A DNA stretch of 64,000 bases from Euphorbia lathyris (lineage: Eukaryota; Streptophyta; Magnoliopsida; Malpighiales; Euphorbiaceae), in assembly GCF_963576675.1 (NCBI RefSeq), contig NC_088916.1, positions 15,352,501-15,416,500 on the forward strand, written 5' to 3'. Shown piece by piece: positions 1-11,005 of the stretch (its first letter is position 1; every line of letters begins with the position of its first letter). A program made the position numbers and the translations under genes. Below the pieces are notes generated by a model. It worked only from the letters and a program-made list of their open reading frames with translations. It was not told the DNA's origin and made no database searches.

Positions 1-352
1 ATTCTTCTTATGTTGTGCATCTATTTCGTTCTCGATTGATGGTTCTGTGGACTATGAGGGTGGATTGGCAGAACTGTTTTGGAGCATATGTTACAGATGG
101 AAGTAGTTTTTTCTCATGTGTTCAGGGAAGGTAATCAAGTTGCGGATAAGCTGGCTGATTTTGGTAGAGTTAGTTCGGATTTTTGTTGGTGGGATGGAAT
201 TCCGGATTTTTGTTTTTTCTCCTTGGCGATAATGCTTTAGGTAGGGATTCTTTCCGTTTTATTTAGTTGTTGTTTTCTGGATGCTCTGTTGTTAATTTTT
301 TTATTTTGCTTTTAATAATATTGAGTATCACCCAGCCTTTATTCAAAAAAAA
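1..352 (+). mobile_element. 3' tail of a LINE (non-LTR retrotransposon), RNase H end
   Basis: The frame ending in TAG at 238-240 reads FSHVFREGNQVADKLADFG near residues encoded at about 109-165. This is the conserved C-terminal block of the RNase H domain of plant LINE reverse transcriptases (H-x3-R-x2-N-x-VAD). A short noncoding tail and a short A-run at about 345-352 follow, as expected for a LINE 3' end. The upstream part lies outside the window, and other frames show stops, so it is a decayed copy. Compare the better-preserved LINE at 20905-22471, which carries the related motif HVFRKQNRVADRLA. Confidence 0.7.
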
Positions 353-825
353 TTAATTTATAATTTAATATTTTAGTGAGACAAAAATCTAATATTTTTA
401 TATTTTTCTCAAAGTTTTCACTAATATTTATTAGTTTAGTTATTAATTTTAATTCATATAATTTTAAATCGAAATATAATTTCCAAGAACGTGATATTTT
501 TATATTCTTCTCAAAGTTATTTTAGTGGTTGACATGGCATGTTATTAGAAAAATTATATCTAACATGGTAATTTATATGTCACATGACGTGTCATTTAAC
601 GAAGTTTGAATGACATACATGATATACAAAGAGAGCTTAAAGTGTTAAAACATAATTGATTTAATGTCTCTATTTTAAATGATCTTATTAATCAAGCTCT
701 TAAAAGTAAGCTTTTTTCTTATTTAAAAATGTTATATTTGGATTTATTTATAATATAAAGGCTTAATATATAAATTTACCATTCAATTTGACACATTTTG
801 TTGTTTTGCATGCCAGACATTTTAA
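353..825. other. AT-rich intergenic DNA, no gene seen
   Basis: This is an AT-rich stretch between the LINE tail and the outer copia element. I see no coding frame, RNA gene or clear repeat boundary. A short phrase (tttttatattcttctcaaag-like) occurs twice. Confidence 0.6.
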
Positions 826-830
826 GTAAT

Positions 831-1242
831 TGTTAGGATTAATTGGATATATGGATCAAATTAATCCGACCTGTCTGAAATGGAACGGGTCAGACCCATC
901 TTATGAGATGGAAGAGAATTAGGGTTTAGGCTCACTATGAATAGAAGTATCACCAAACCCTAATAACTAACCTAATCAACACAACCCTAGACAATTACAA
1001 GCAGATTGTGTGTCTCTTCCTCCATTCTCTGTGCCACCCTCTCTCTCCATCAATCAATCTCCCTAGCTTCTAGTATGTGGATCATACTCTCTTCCCCGGC
1101 TAATCACCGTGTGGTTGACAGTTACCGGTGATACAAGATCATGGTGATAGTTCTGCTTCCGCTGCTCAGAGATTATTTGGTTCTACATTCAGGTATGTTC
1201 GAACTCAAATATCTATTGGATTAGTTGCCGCTAATCCCTTCA
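831..1242 (+). repeat. 5' LTR of the outer copia
   Basis: It starts TGTTAGGATTAATTGG and ends CCCTTCA. It aligns along its whole length with 19837-20256. The initiator-Met tRNA primer site follows immediately at the right edge, which identifies it as the 5' LTR of a plus-strand element. Confidence 0.92.
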
Positions 1243-1243
1243 T

Positions 1244-1255
1244 TGGTATCAGAGC
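1244..1255 (+). other. Primer-binding site, tRNA-iMet type
   Basis: The sequence TGGTATCAGAGC lies one base after the end of the 5' LTR. This is the usual plant copia primer site complementary to initiator methionine tRNA. Confidence 0.9.
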
Positions 1256-1256
1256 C

Positions 1257-3251
1257 ACAAATCTTGTACTCTGTGTTTTCTGTATCCATAGATATGAAGA
1301 AAGCTGTGGGATCACTCGAAAGATAGATCATATTATATTTGATTGATATTGATTGTTTATGTTTTTTGGTTTGGATTGATTATGTGTTTTTTTTAATCAC
1401 ACAACATAAACAATTTTATTGTTTTTTATTTGCATCAAAAAGTGTGTTTTTGATCTCCTTTAAATGAAAAAAAAATCAATGGAATCCGTTTTGGAACCTT
1501 TTTTAATAATTCCCAAGTCTGAGATCCTGCCTAGGGATGCATGTTTTTCGAAATCACTATTCACTGATTAAAATTTGATTTTTAAATTCGTTTTTAAGCT
1601 GCTGATTCTCGGAAAATTGTCTTGGTATGTTTTTTTTATATATCCGACACCACCATCGTGTCCAGAAGGCCCAAAAACCCTAGGATTGACATATTACGGA
1701 GGCCGAACGGAGGTCCCTAGGATGGCGCATGGCCCACACGCGCCACTAGAAGGCTCGGCCTAACGCGTGACGCGCCAGGCGACGCGAGTGCGCCGAGCCG
1801 AGCCGCACGTGCTGGCCAATCGGCGTGGGCGACGCGTGTCGTGCCTCTCGGACCCCTATTTCTCCCCATTTGTTGGCAGATTGGATCGAAATAATTTTTC
1901 GGATTTTTAGTATATTTTTGGTAATTTTTGGAATGGCGGAATATTTAATTTTACCATATTGGATATTCTATAAAGGTTAAAACTAGTGGAAATTGTTTTT
2001 CCTTTACCAAAAATTAATAGAAATTATATTAAAATTTTTGGAAAAATTATTTCAGTATGCTTGGCAGGTACCCATTTAGATCAAAGTGTGTTTGATTGAC
2101 GGAACTAGTTTATGTACATGTACACTAACTTATTTTTCGTTTATTATTCCTTAATTAGCAATAATGGGAATCGTGCTTGTTGCCATAGTTCCAAAAACTA
2201 AAAATGATTTTGAGATTTTGGATGGTTTTCTAACACGGCTGGAAAAGTGCAAGATGGGCACTACTTCAAGAAGGTACGATGTCGATGCCATTGGGCGTCA
2301 CCTACTCAAGGTCCACATCTTGATGCAATGTGATGTGTCATATGGTGGTCTTTCAATCTTTTCGAGTAGTATTCCCCGTTCTTTGGTAATGAGGAAGTCC
2401 TTATCCCGCGTTCCAAAACATCACCGCAAGCTTTATGTTGACAGCTACTATGAATCCCTAATGCACTATAATAAATCCATCCGCATTTTTTTGAGAAAGC
2501 TCGATGAAGAAGGAGTTACTCTCCCAAAGGGTGAGAGATGCATGTGACTAAAGTCAGGCAAGTTTATTTGGACACCGTGTTATGCCAGAAGGAGATCATT
2601 TCAGTTCCCGGATAGATGGCGGAAGGAGATTATGAGCAAACTCCCTGCTAAAATCTGATATGATGGTTTTCACCCGAGAGATTACTTGAATCTCTAGGAT
2701 TTTGGAAGTTTATGGTTTTTGAAGCCGTCTTTTAGGATTCCATTCTTTTATTGTTTTGAGATTTAAAACTATTATGTTAACTTTTTATCATTTCGCTTAA
2801 GGATATTATTTGCTCGGTTTTTATTCTTTATTCAATTGTGTTTGGATAATGTTTTTGGGTTCTGATGGTTCGGCAAGCATTGTTTTTGTTTTTCTTTTTA
2901 TGCTTTTGATAATATGTGTTGAACCTAAGAATAAGACTTGCCTGGAATTCAAAGCATAATGAACCAAAGTCATCAAAACTCCATTAAATAACCACCCATT
3001 GTAAGATATTACAAAACTTGTTACGAAAGGTAACATGAAATTCTCTAGGCATATATATCTATCTAATAGGCTAACTATTAAAGTGTAAATGGTGATTTGA
3101 GCCATACCTATATGGTCTCATATTCGAATTGAAATTTGGTAACCAAACCTTTCAGGTAGATATAGGTTGCTAAGAGAATTCATTGCGTGTATTGAAACCT
3201 TTAGAACTTCTTAATAAGTCGTGCAATCACATTGTAGATCAGTGAGTCACA
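1257..3251 (+). other. Long untranslated leader of the outer copia
   Basis: About 2 kb separates the primer site from the gag start codon at 3252. It contains a GC-rich block at about 1650-1860, unlike the AT-rich DNA around it, and one 127-codon frame (2164-2547) described separately. The remainder is AT-rich with many stops. The length is unusual for a copia leader. I cannot exclude that part of it is an older insertion, but no terminal repeats or target duplication mark one. Confidence 0.5.
2164..2547 (+). CDS. Unrecognised 127-codon leader ORF of the outer copia
   Basis: An ATG-initiated frame of 127 codons lies between the primer site and gag, in the same direction as gag. Composition looks protein-like: a segment with YYESLMHYNKSIRIFLRKLD is basic and amphipathic, and there is no low-complexity run. 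I do not recognise a domain, zinc finger or membrane segment. It may be a family-specific leader ORF, a captured fragment, or chance. In a decayed element where gag itself has six stops, an open frame of this size is mildly surprising. Confidence 0.3.
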   Translation: MGIVLVAIVPKTKNDFEILDGFLTRLEKCKMGTTSRRYDVDAIGRHLLKVHILMQCDVSYGGLSIFSSSIPRSLVMRKSLSRVPKHHRKLYVDSYYESLMHYNKSIRIFLRKLDEEGVTLPKGERCM

Positions 3252-3904
3252 ATGGCCTTGATAGGGGTTAAAAACCCCTATCTTTAGGTACGGTTTTAGG
3301 ACGATTTTAGTTTACTTTTTGCCAATAAGCGAGCAATTCTCGCATTTATATGCATTTGTGTGTGTTAGTTAGAATTTGTATATGTTTTATTTACTTTTGT
3401 GGTTTAAGCTCGTTTTCTGATCGTTTTTGGACAAATATGGCCAAACTAGCATGTACGTTAACTTTCAATTATCTTTTATGGCTAATTGATCCACCAAAAG
3501 TCGCACCAAACAGAGTATTTACTCAAAATAAGCGATTGGTGGGTCAATTTAGCCTGAAAACTAATGTCGTTTGGAGTTTGCGTGCGTGTGCAGGTCAAAA
3601 CAGAAATGAGTTCGGGTGAAAATCGCGTCGCGGAGACACCCAACAGTCACGCAGGGCATCTGGATATGTTTGCTCGTCGAAACTGGCCTTTTTAGCCCAG
3701 CTCGGCGAGCTGGTAGTAGCCAGCTCGGCCGAGCTGGCTCGCCCAGCTCGGTGAGCTGACTTGCGGGAATCAGTCAAAAGAATGATTTCCAGCCCCACGA
3801 CACCACAATCGGGTCCCACTTCTCCCACCTGTAAAAGGAAACGAATTAGGTCAGATACGGGGCCCGAACCACAACTATAAATAGGACTTTCAGCTTGTAA
3901 ATTA

Positions 3905-5236
3905 TGTTGGTCCCTTGTTTAGTTGCAAGTATAGTTCCAAGGGGGGGTTAGGAACTATTCAAACTTTTTTTGCAATTTAGGCAGACTTTTTTTTCTAAAA
4001 AAAGTTTGAACAGCGGCGCTGAGTAAACAGTAAGGTACTGGCTTAGTCAACAGGTGACTAGGTCAGTTTCTTAGCTTGAGTCAGGAGATAGCACTTAGAG
4101 TCTATTCCTGAGCTCAGACGTTCAACGCGCACAACTCAACTTGACCTCTTTACTTGGTCAGTTTTGATTATTTAAAGAAAGCAATATAAATAAGGAGTTA
4201 AGGTAAGAAATACTTCACTCAGCAGATTTATCCAGGTTCGGCTTCTTCTAAGCCTACGTCCTATCCCCGGAACACGTTCCGAGATTTCAAATACTCTACT
4301 GAGCTCTTTAAAGGTAGAGCCTCAAACCTTTTACAATATCAGCAATTGAGTATGACAAGAGTACCTTCCTCTATACTTCTACTCAATCCGAATCTCTCCG
4401 CTGAGTACTTAAAACCGAGTACTCAGCCTCTCTTTTCTATCTCTAGAAATGATAAGTGTTTTGTCCTAATACAAAGATGTGCTAAGACACTTTAGACGAT
4501 TTACAATCACTCTAGACTTTTACACAGATATGAGAAATGTAGTGTAAGAATTTTGCTTTGCTTCTTGCTTGCAGAACTTGTAGAGGTTTGGTCAGCGTAA
4601 TGGCTTGATCAAGTTCTGTATCTTGTGAAGCTTGTGATGGCACTATTTATAGAGATGTCTGGGTCATCGGTCATTTCGAAATTCGAAATAACCATTGGAG
4701 GGAAACGGCTATGTGTCGTTGTCATCCTGACTTGTACAGAGCTCTCGGCCAATCACAATCGTGTATCTTCTGTCCTCGGTCAGCTCAGCAGATGGTCTCT
4801 CCTTTTATGGTAAAGTCAACTGGACAGCATACTGTGTCGTCTGAACTTTGCCAAAAGAGGAAACACTTTGTCTGGAAGTTTTCCTTTGCCAGCTGCTGTC
4901 TTGTACGCTTTGTCGAGACTACTCAGCAGCTTCAGTGTGAAGTTGTTCCTGAAGGTCTTCTAGATCCTTCCGTTTGCTGAGTTGCGTTTTGTTCAAAACG
5001 GCAACGTCTTGACATACGCGGGCCGAGTGTACTGAGTTGTTTGACTTGGGCCTTGGCTTCCGTATTGGGCTTGGGCCTTCCAATCCTTATGACTTATAAC
5101 ATTTATACTCAACATTGAACAAACACATTAGTAGAATAAATCAAAGCATTTAAACTTAGTGTGTTTAGAATATGTATTTTAATTTATACTTAAACAATTT
5201 TGTCAAATCAAAATTATGTGGAAAGTTTTTTCAACA
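3905..5236 (-). repeat. 3' LTR of the Sirevirus-like element
   Basis: This 1332-bp LTR lies between TGTTGG and CAACA ends and is nearly identical to 14415-15746. The polypurine tract adjoins its right edge, so it is the 3' LTR of a minus-strand element. Open frames of 62 and 89 codons seen inside both LTR copies are not genes. Confidence 0.93.
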
Positions 5237-5251
5237 AACTCCCCCATTTTG
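5237..5251 (-). other. Polypurine tract of the Sirevirus-like element
   Basis: On the minus strand this reads AAAATGGGGGAGTT directly upstream of the 3' LTR. The same tract occurs beside the related LTR at 53983. Confidence 0.8.
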
Positions 5252-5740
5252 ATGTTGGCAAAACTATTCAGCAAGGAACTCAGTATGAGCTCCCCCATGA
5301 TAGTTGACCTAGTATAATTTAGCAAACTCCCCCGTAAGGGTTGAGCTACTGACTTAGTTTTACTTAAGATATTTAAGGATTTAAATGAGTAAGTCTAAGG
5401 TCAGTTTTCAGATATAGGTCAGCTATATCACATATTCTATTTACTCAGTGTTAGGCGGAAGTTTTAGACATATAGAGCGCGCTGAGTAATTTGTTGTTCA
5501 ATGAGTTCTTATCAGAATATTTCATAAGTGTATAGGTTCATGTCAAACATGTTATCAGCATATCATTTAGTCAATAAATATTATAAGTGTTAAACAAAAC
5601 TGATATAAATGAAGATACATAATAACTCAGTATTTGAATAAGAAAAGTAAGTATGATATATAAGTTGAAAGAAGTCAGCAGTTACACAGCAAAAGAAATA
5701 AACATAGCACATAGATTACAAATGTTAAGACCTAGCCTAT

Positions 5741-8700
5741 CTATTTCTTTTTCTTGCCCTGTGACTGACTTCGCTCGTACTGACGTTGCTCATGCTGAGC
5801 TCTAGCAGCTTGCGCTTTCTCCCCCATTTTGTCAACTTCAGGGAGCTTAAACGCATCGGTTAAGACAGCGCGAGTCAGTTCTTGTGAAAGCTCTTTTAGT
5901 TTGTCAGCACTTTCATTGACGCCATCAAAAATGGCAACTCCATCAGCTGATACTTTGACTGGTATATGAAGATCAGCAGCACTGAGCATATTTACACTGA
6001 AAGCTTGAGCTTTGGCTTGCTAGATGAGAGCTTCAGAGAGGCCAGCAAAGACTTGGTGGAAAGTTTTCAAGAGAGCTGAGTCATAATGATGACGCTGGAT
6101 ATTATTATGACGGATGTGGTTGAAAGATTGTTGTGCGAGAGACAGCAACTCATTCTGCTTCAAAGCGTCAGTATCCATCTCTTGCTTGTTGAGGTTAAGT
6201 AGCCTGATGGCCTCACCGATTTGCTCGACTGAGCACTGACTATAGGACACCATTTGCTCATTTGTCTTAAGTTGCTCAGTATGAAGCTGAGCAAAAAGCA
6301 TCTTGAGTTCTGAGGAAGTGGCGTAGTCAGTGTTCACAGCAGACAACTTCTGAACTTGTTGATGGAGTGAGTTCAGGTGTTGAATTGTTGACAGCTGTAT
6401 CTCTGCCAACTTGGCAAGTGAATCCTGCTTAGCTTGCTGGGCTTGGAGTGACAAGACTACATTCAGCAGATCCTTGAGTCCCTTGACTCCGTTGAGAAGT
6501 AGAGTGACCTGGGAGAGCTGAGTTGTCTCAGGAATTGAAGATCCAGCAGCAGGCAAAGCGGAGTGTTGAAGATCGTGGATGAGTGCTTGCACTGAGTCAA
6601 TGAGCTTTTTTCCGGACTCAGTGGCATCCCGATGTACATCAGTATGACCAGAAAAAGGTGGAGTGAAGGGAGTACCCTGGTCAGTGACTGGATGAGTTGG
6701 CTCAATCTGCACTTGAGTTGGAGGAATTATTGATTGATCAGCAGAGAGGTTGTTGATGGAAGACATAACCCGAACACTGTCTGTGCTGACAGCAGAAAGA
6801 TGGGGAGTCAGCACCATGCTTGAGGAGACAGCATGAGCAGTGGTCAGTTCAACCTGACTAGTTGATGTGGTTGAAGTGTTATGGTCGGCATGTTCCTGTT
6901 GAGAAGAAACAGAGGCTTGTTTTTCCAACGGCGTGGAGGAAGTTGAAGTGGATTGCCGCTTGAAGAATGTCAGTTTGACAGTAGAAGGATCCTTTGTTGT
7001 CTTGGAGAGGACAAGTTCAGGAATAGATGGTGATTGCACAGGAGGTTCACTGACCATTTTCTCACTGGCCTTAACCAGCTTTCGCCTTCTACGCGGTGGA
7101 GTGGTATGATGAGCAGGTTCTTCTGAGTGAGTAGGAGAAGGTTCCTTGTGCTCAGTATGGGTCTGGTCAGCTTGCTCAACTTGCTCAACTCCAGCAGCTA
7201 ACTCGGTGTCAGTTTGCACAGCTCCACACTCTAACCCAGTGTTAGCATTTTCAACCTCGATTTCGCTGTCATACTCTTCAGACTCCTCAGCGTCATCCTG
7301 ACCGCTGGCTTCAGCTTCTTCTTCAGCAGTGCTGTCTCCATCAAGTTCTTCCTCAACTTGGGAGATGAAGTGGTCATCTAACTGGACCTCAGTTTCCTCA
7401 GCATCAGTACCCTGGCATTGATGAAATGAGAATCACTCGGTACGATGAAATCAGTTGGTATGGCCTGTAGAGGAGTCATAGATGAAGTCTTCTGCTTCTT
7501 CTGAGAGAGCTCAGCAGCTTCCTCAGTTCCAGGCTCATCTTGCCTGGTTCTCTTTTTAGCTGACTTTCCAGCTGACCTCTGCCTCTTTGCAGGAGACTCA
7601 ACATTCGATGAAGGAGTCTCAGCAGACTTTCTCTTGCGAGAAGCTGGGGCCTTAGATCGTTGCCCTTTCTGAGGCACAGCAGTGGATTCCTCAGCTTGGT
7701 CAGTTTGACCAGCAGTAGCAACTTTTCCCTTCTTCAAGGGTTGTCCAAATTTAAGTGCCCTCAGCGAGGCAGCTGTGATCTCAGTTCCTCTAAAGGATTC
7801 CTCGCCTTTGAGATCAATCTTGTGGTTAAGAAGAATTCGGGTTATGAGTGACCCAAGTCTCATCGTACCCGTGCTGCGTAGGAACCCAGCAACTAAGAAG
7901 ACCGGCATGTTGATGGGGGTGTACGTCAGCATGTGCCATATGAAGCACTGTTCAAAGTTGGTTGCTGATGTAGTGCAGTTGATCTTTGGGTAAATGAAAT
8001 AGCTCAGCAGGTAGTGAGCCATCTTCTGGTGCTGTCCCATTGAAGATGCTGAGATCTCTCCTGAGTGACCCTCAGGTTTGCAGAAGGTATGGACGTAGTT
8101 GGTCTTTGCCAGTTAGAGGTTTACGACTAAGTAAACTTAGACAGGAACTTGAGAGGAGTAGTGGGGATAAATCCGCCTAGATGGTATAGGGAAAAAGTTT
8201 TCTGGCGAATATAAAGAGTTCTTACTTTCTTTCTATCTTAAAAGTAGGGTTTCGGATATCACTGGTCGAATAGAATGATTTGTTCTTTTGCACGTTATCT
8301 TTGCGTGTTAAGCTAATCCATTTGGGTCTTGGGAGTTGTCAACTTGTTGCATATGCTGTGAAACTAGCTGTAATTGGATTACAGTTGATTCTCTATCGGG
8401 TTGTTATCAACGCCAGAAATTCTCCTCATTGTCAGAAAAGGGAACCTAAAGACGAATGTTGGCGAGTCTTTAGTTTCAAGCTATTCTATTGATAACCAAT
8501 CCATTGTATAAGAGCTGCTAGAAAACTTCTTGTCCTGATCTCCTGACTTCCTCAGCCTTACTCCCTCAGTTTTGAGCTGGAGGAGATTTCCTATGTACAG
8601 AGGGTTGATGAAGATGGTTTTCCCTTTTACTTCAGTGCTTAGGTAGTCGGCGGAGTCACTGGCAACCTTGAGGTTGTGGTAAAACTCCCTCACTAGGTCA

Positions 8701-8993
8701 GGATATGTCTCATCCCTGACCGAGAATAGCCCAGTCCATTCGTTTTTAGAAATCCATTCGGCAAATGGCTGTTCGTTCTGTACAAAGTGCTCCAAAACCC
8801 ATCTGGAGGGTTCTACCTTCCACTCAGATATATTGTCGAAGACCATGGAGTAGGTCCTGATCTTAACAGCTTTCTCTTTGCCAGAAGTTTGGCCAGTTTT
8901 ACCCTTGCTCGGTGTAGAAGGGTTTTGTGAAGGTTCATCGGAGCTGGACTTTTGGTGGCCGACACCGGAGACTTTGAAGGATAACTTAGTCAT
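5741..8993 (-). pseudogene. Extra coding region after pol (Sirevirus env-like position), broken
   Basis: About 3.2 kb of minus-strand coding sequence follows RNase H, in four open pieces: 8993-8481 (170 codons, starts MTKLSFKVSG), 8040-7378, 7219-6020 (399 codons) and 5989-5741. The first two resemble the plant-transposon-protein domain often found after pol in plant copia elements. The third is rich in S/T/Q then long-helical and coiled-coil-like, with SQCSVEQIGEAIRLLN. The fourth ends in a basic tail (GKKKK). A stop at 6020 separates pieces three and four in one frame; frame changes separate the others, and about 360 bp at 8118-8480 shows no homology. No signal peptide or membrane segment is visible, so calling it an envelope would be unjustified. 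A homologous piece lies at 54574-55481. Confidence 0.65.
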
Positions 8994-9475
8994 TCTTCGG
9001 AGATGGAGGAATTAGAGGAATTTGAAAGAAAAGAAGTTCTAAGTGATTTCTTTGCCTTAAGAATTGATTAAGCGTAAAGAGTAAAAGATGGGGAAATACC
9101 CATAATTTATAGACGAAATGAACGGTGTGGATCTTAATCGAATCTATGTGTCAGTTTTGCCTTGGGATCATGTACCGACAATGATCCTGGCATTTATGAC
9201 ACATTACGGCGAATACGTCATCCTAGGCTATACGCGTGCTTTGCATTTATGCTAACGGATTAATCACTCAGTATTTAGAATGTCAAGCGTTTGATATTCT
9301 GAGTGGTCAGTGCATTATTTAAGGATGATTTTAAGTTCAAGTTCTAAACTAATTTACTCAGTGTGCAAGTTTACTCAGTATTGTATATTCAGTCAGTTTC
9401 AATGAGATACTCAGCAAACAAAAAATCATTCAGCATGTAATTCACTCAGCATTCATATTCATTTAGCACAGGAAT

Positions 9476-11005
9476 TTACTGAAGAGGATTAAACATACCA
9501 ATTGCTTCTCTCAGTATGCTGAACTGCTCACGGGCCAGTGGCTTCGTGAAGATATCAGCAAGCTGTTCGTCCGTTGGGACAAAGGTCAGCTTGATCTCAC
9601 TCTTGAGTACATGGTCTCTAATGAAGTGATGTCGGATGCTGACATGCTTCATTCTGCTGTGTTGAATTGGGTTCTTGGAAAGATCAATTGCACTTTTGTT
9701 GTCACATTTGACTTCAATTGTCTTCGTTTGAACACCATAATCTTCAAGTTGTTGCTTGATCCATAGGACTTGAGCAACACAATGACCAGCAGCAATGTAC
9801 TCAGCTTCAGTGGTGGACAAGGCTACTGACGCCTGCTTTTTGCTGAACCAGGATACAAGACAGCTTCCTAAGAAGTGGCATCCTCCAGAGGTGCTTTTTC
9901 GTTCCAGCTTATCTCGTCCATAGTCAGCATCAGTGTATCCGATGAGTGTAAAATCATGAGTATTTGGATACCACAAACCTGCGTTCACTGAGCTTTGCAA
10001 ATATCTAAGGATTCTTTTTACAGCAATGTAATGAGATTCCTTAGGGTTAGATTGATATCTAGCACAGTAGCATACTGAAAACTGAATGTCCGGTCTGCTG
10101 GCTGTTAAGTAAAGTAGAGAGCCTATCATACCTCGATATAACTTGTTGTCTACTAACTTACCATTCTCATCAGCGCAGAGGACAGTGTCAGTGCCCATAG
10201 GAGTGGATATTGGCTTGCAATTTTCCAAGTCATATTTCTTTAAGATCTCCTTGGCATATTTGGCTTGACTGATGAAGATGTCATTCTTTCCTTGTTTAAT
10301 TTGAAGACCAAGGAAGAAGTTGAGTTCTCCCATCATAGACATTTCAAACTCAGTCTGCATTTGTTTGCTAAACTCCTTGCACATTGATTCGTTAGTTGCA
10401 CCAAATATTATATCATCAACATAAATTTGGGCCAGCAGGGTATCTTTACCCTTTTTCTTAATGAATAAGGTTGTATCAGCTTTGCCCCTGACGTAATTTC
10501 TAGTCAGCAGGAAACTGGTCAGCCTCTCATACCAAGCACGTGGTGCTTGCTTGAGGCCGTACAGAGCCTTTTTGAGTTTGTAAACATGGTTTGGGAACTT
10601 AGGGTCCTCAAAACCTGGAGGTTGATTTACATAAACCTCCTCGTTTATAACTCCATTAAGAAATGCACTTTTGACATCCATTTGGAATAATTTAAAATTC
10701 ATGTAAGATGCATATGCACATAATATTCTAATTGCCTCTAGCCTTGCCACTAGGGCAAAGGTCTCACCGTAGTCTATACCTTCTTGCTGAATGTAGCCCT
10801 GAGCTACAAGCCTTGCTTTGTTCCTGACTACGTTTCCTTGTTCGTCCATCTTGTTCCTGAAGACCCATCTTGTTCCGATGGTCTTTTGACTCTTTGGATG
10901 AGGCACTAACTCCCATACATCATTTCTTCGAAATTGATCGAGCTCCTCTTGCATTGCGTTCATCCAGAATTCATCATACTCAGCTTCAGCGAAATTCTTC
11001 GGTTC
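9476..11005 (-). pseudogene. Reverse transcriptase and RNase H of the Sirevirus-like element
   Basis: The frame is open through RT and RNase H to the stop at 9476. The RT begins with [20 protein letters not shown], and the catalytic motif [10 protein letters not shown] carries the two aspartates. RNase H shows [19 protein letters not shown] and [10 protein letters not shown], which supply its acidic residues, and it ends with TKPL. It is continuous with the integrase frame except for an in-frame TAA at 11006-11008, consistent with a single C-to-T change on the coding strand. The domain itself looks intact; only the upstream stops block a full polyprotein. Confidence 0.9.

Noticed and set aside
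1575..1763. 62-codon frame in the GC-rich part of the copia leader
   Set aside because: Short, without domain, and its codons follow the base bias of the GC block; not supported as a gene.
4625..4980. Open frames of 62 and 89 codons, repeated at 15135-15490
   Set aside because: They lie inside both LTR copies of the Sirevirus-like element, overlap each other in two frames and show no domain; duplication comes from the LTRs.
8280..8492. 70-codon plus-strand frame in the extra-ORF gap
   Set aside because: Overlaps the end of the minus-strand coding region, has no recognisable domain and is probably chance.
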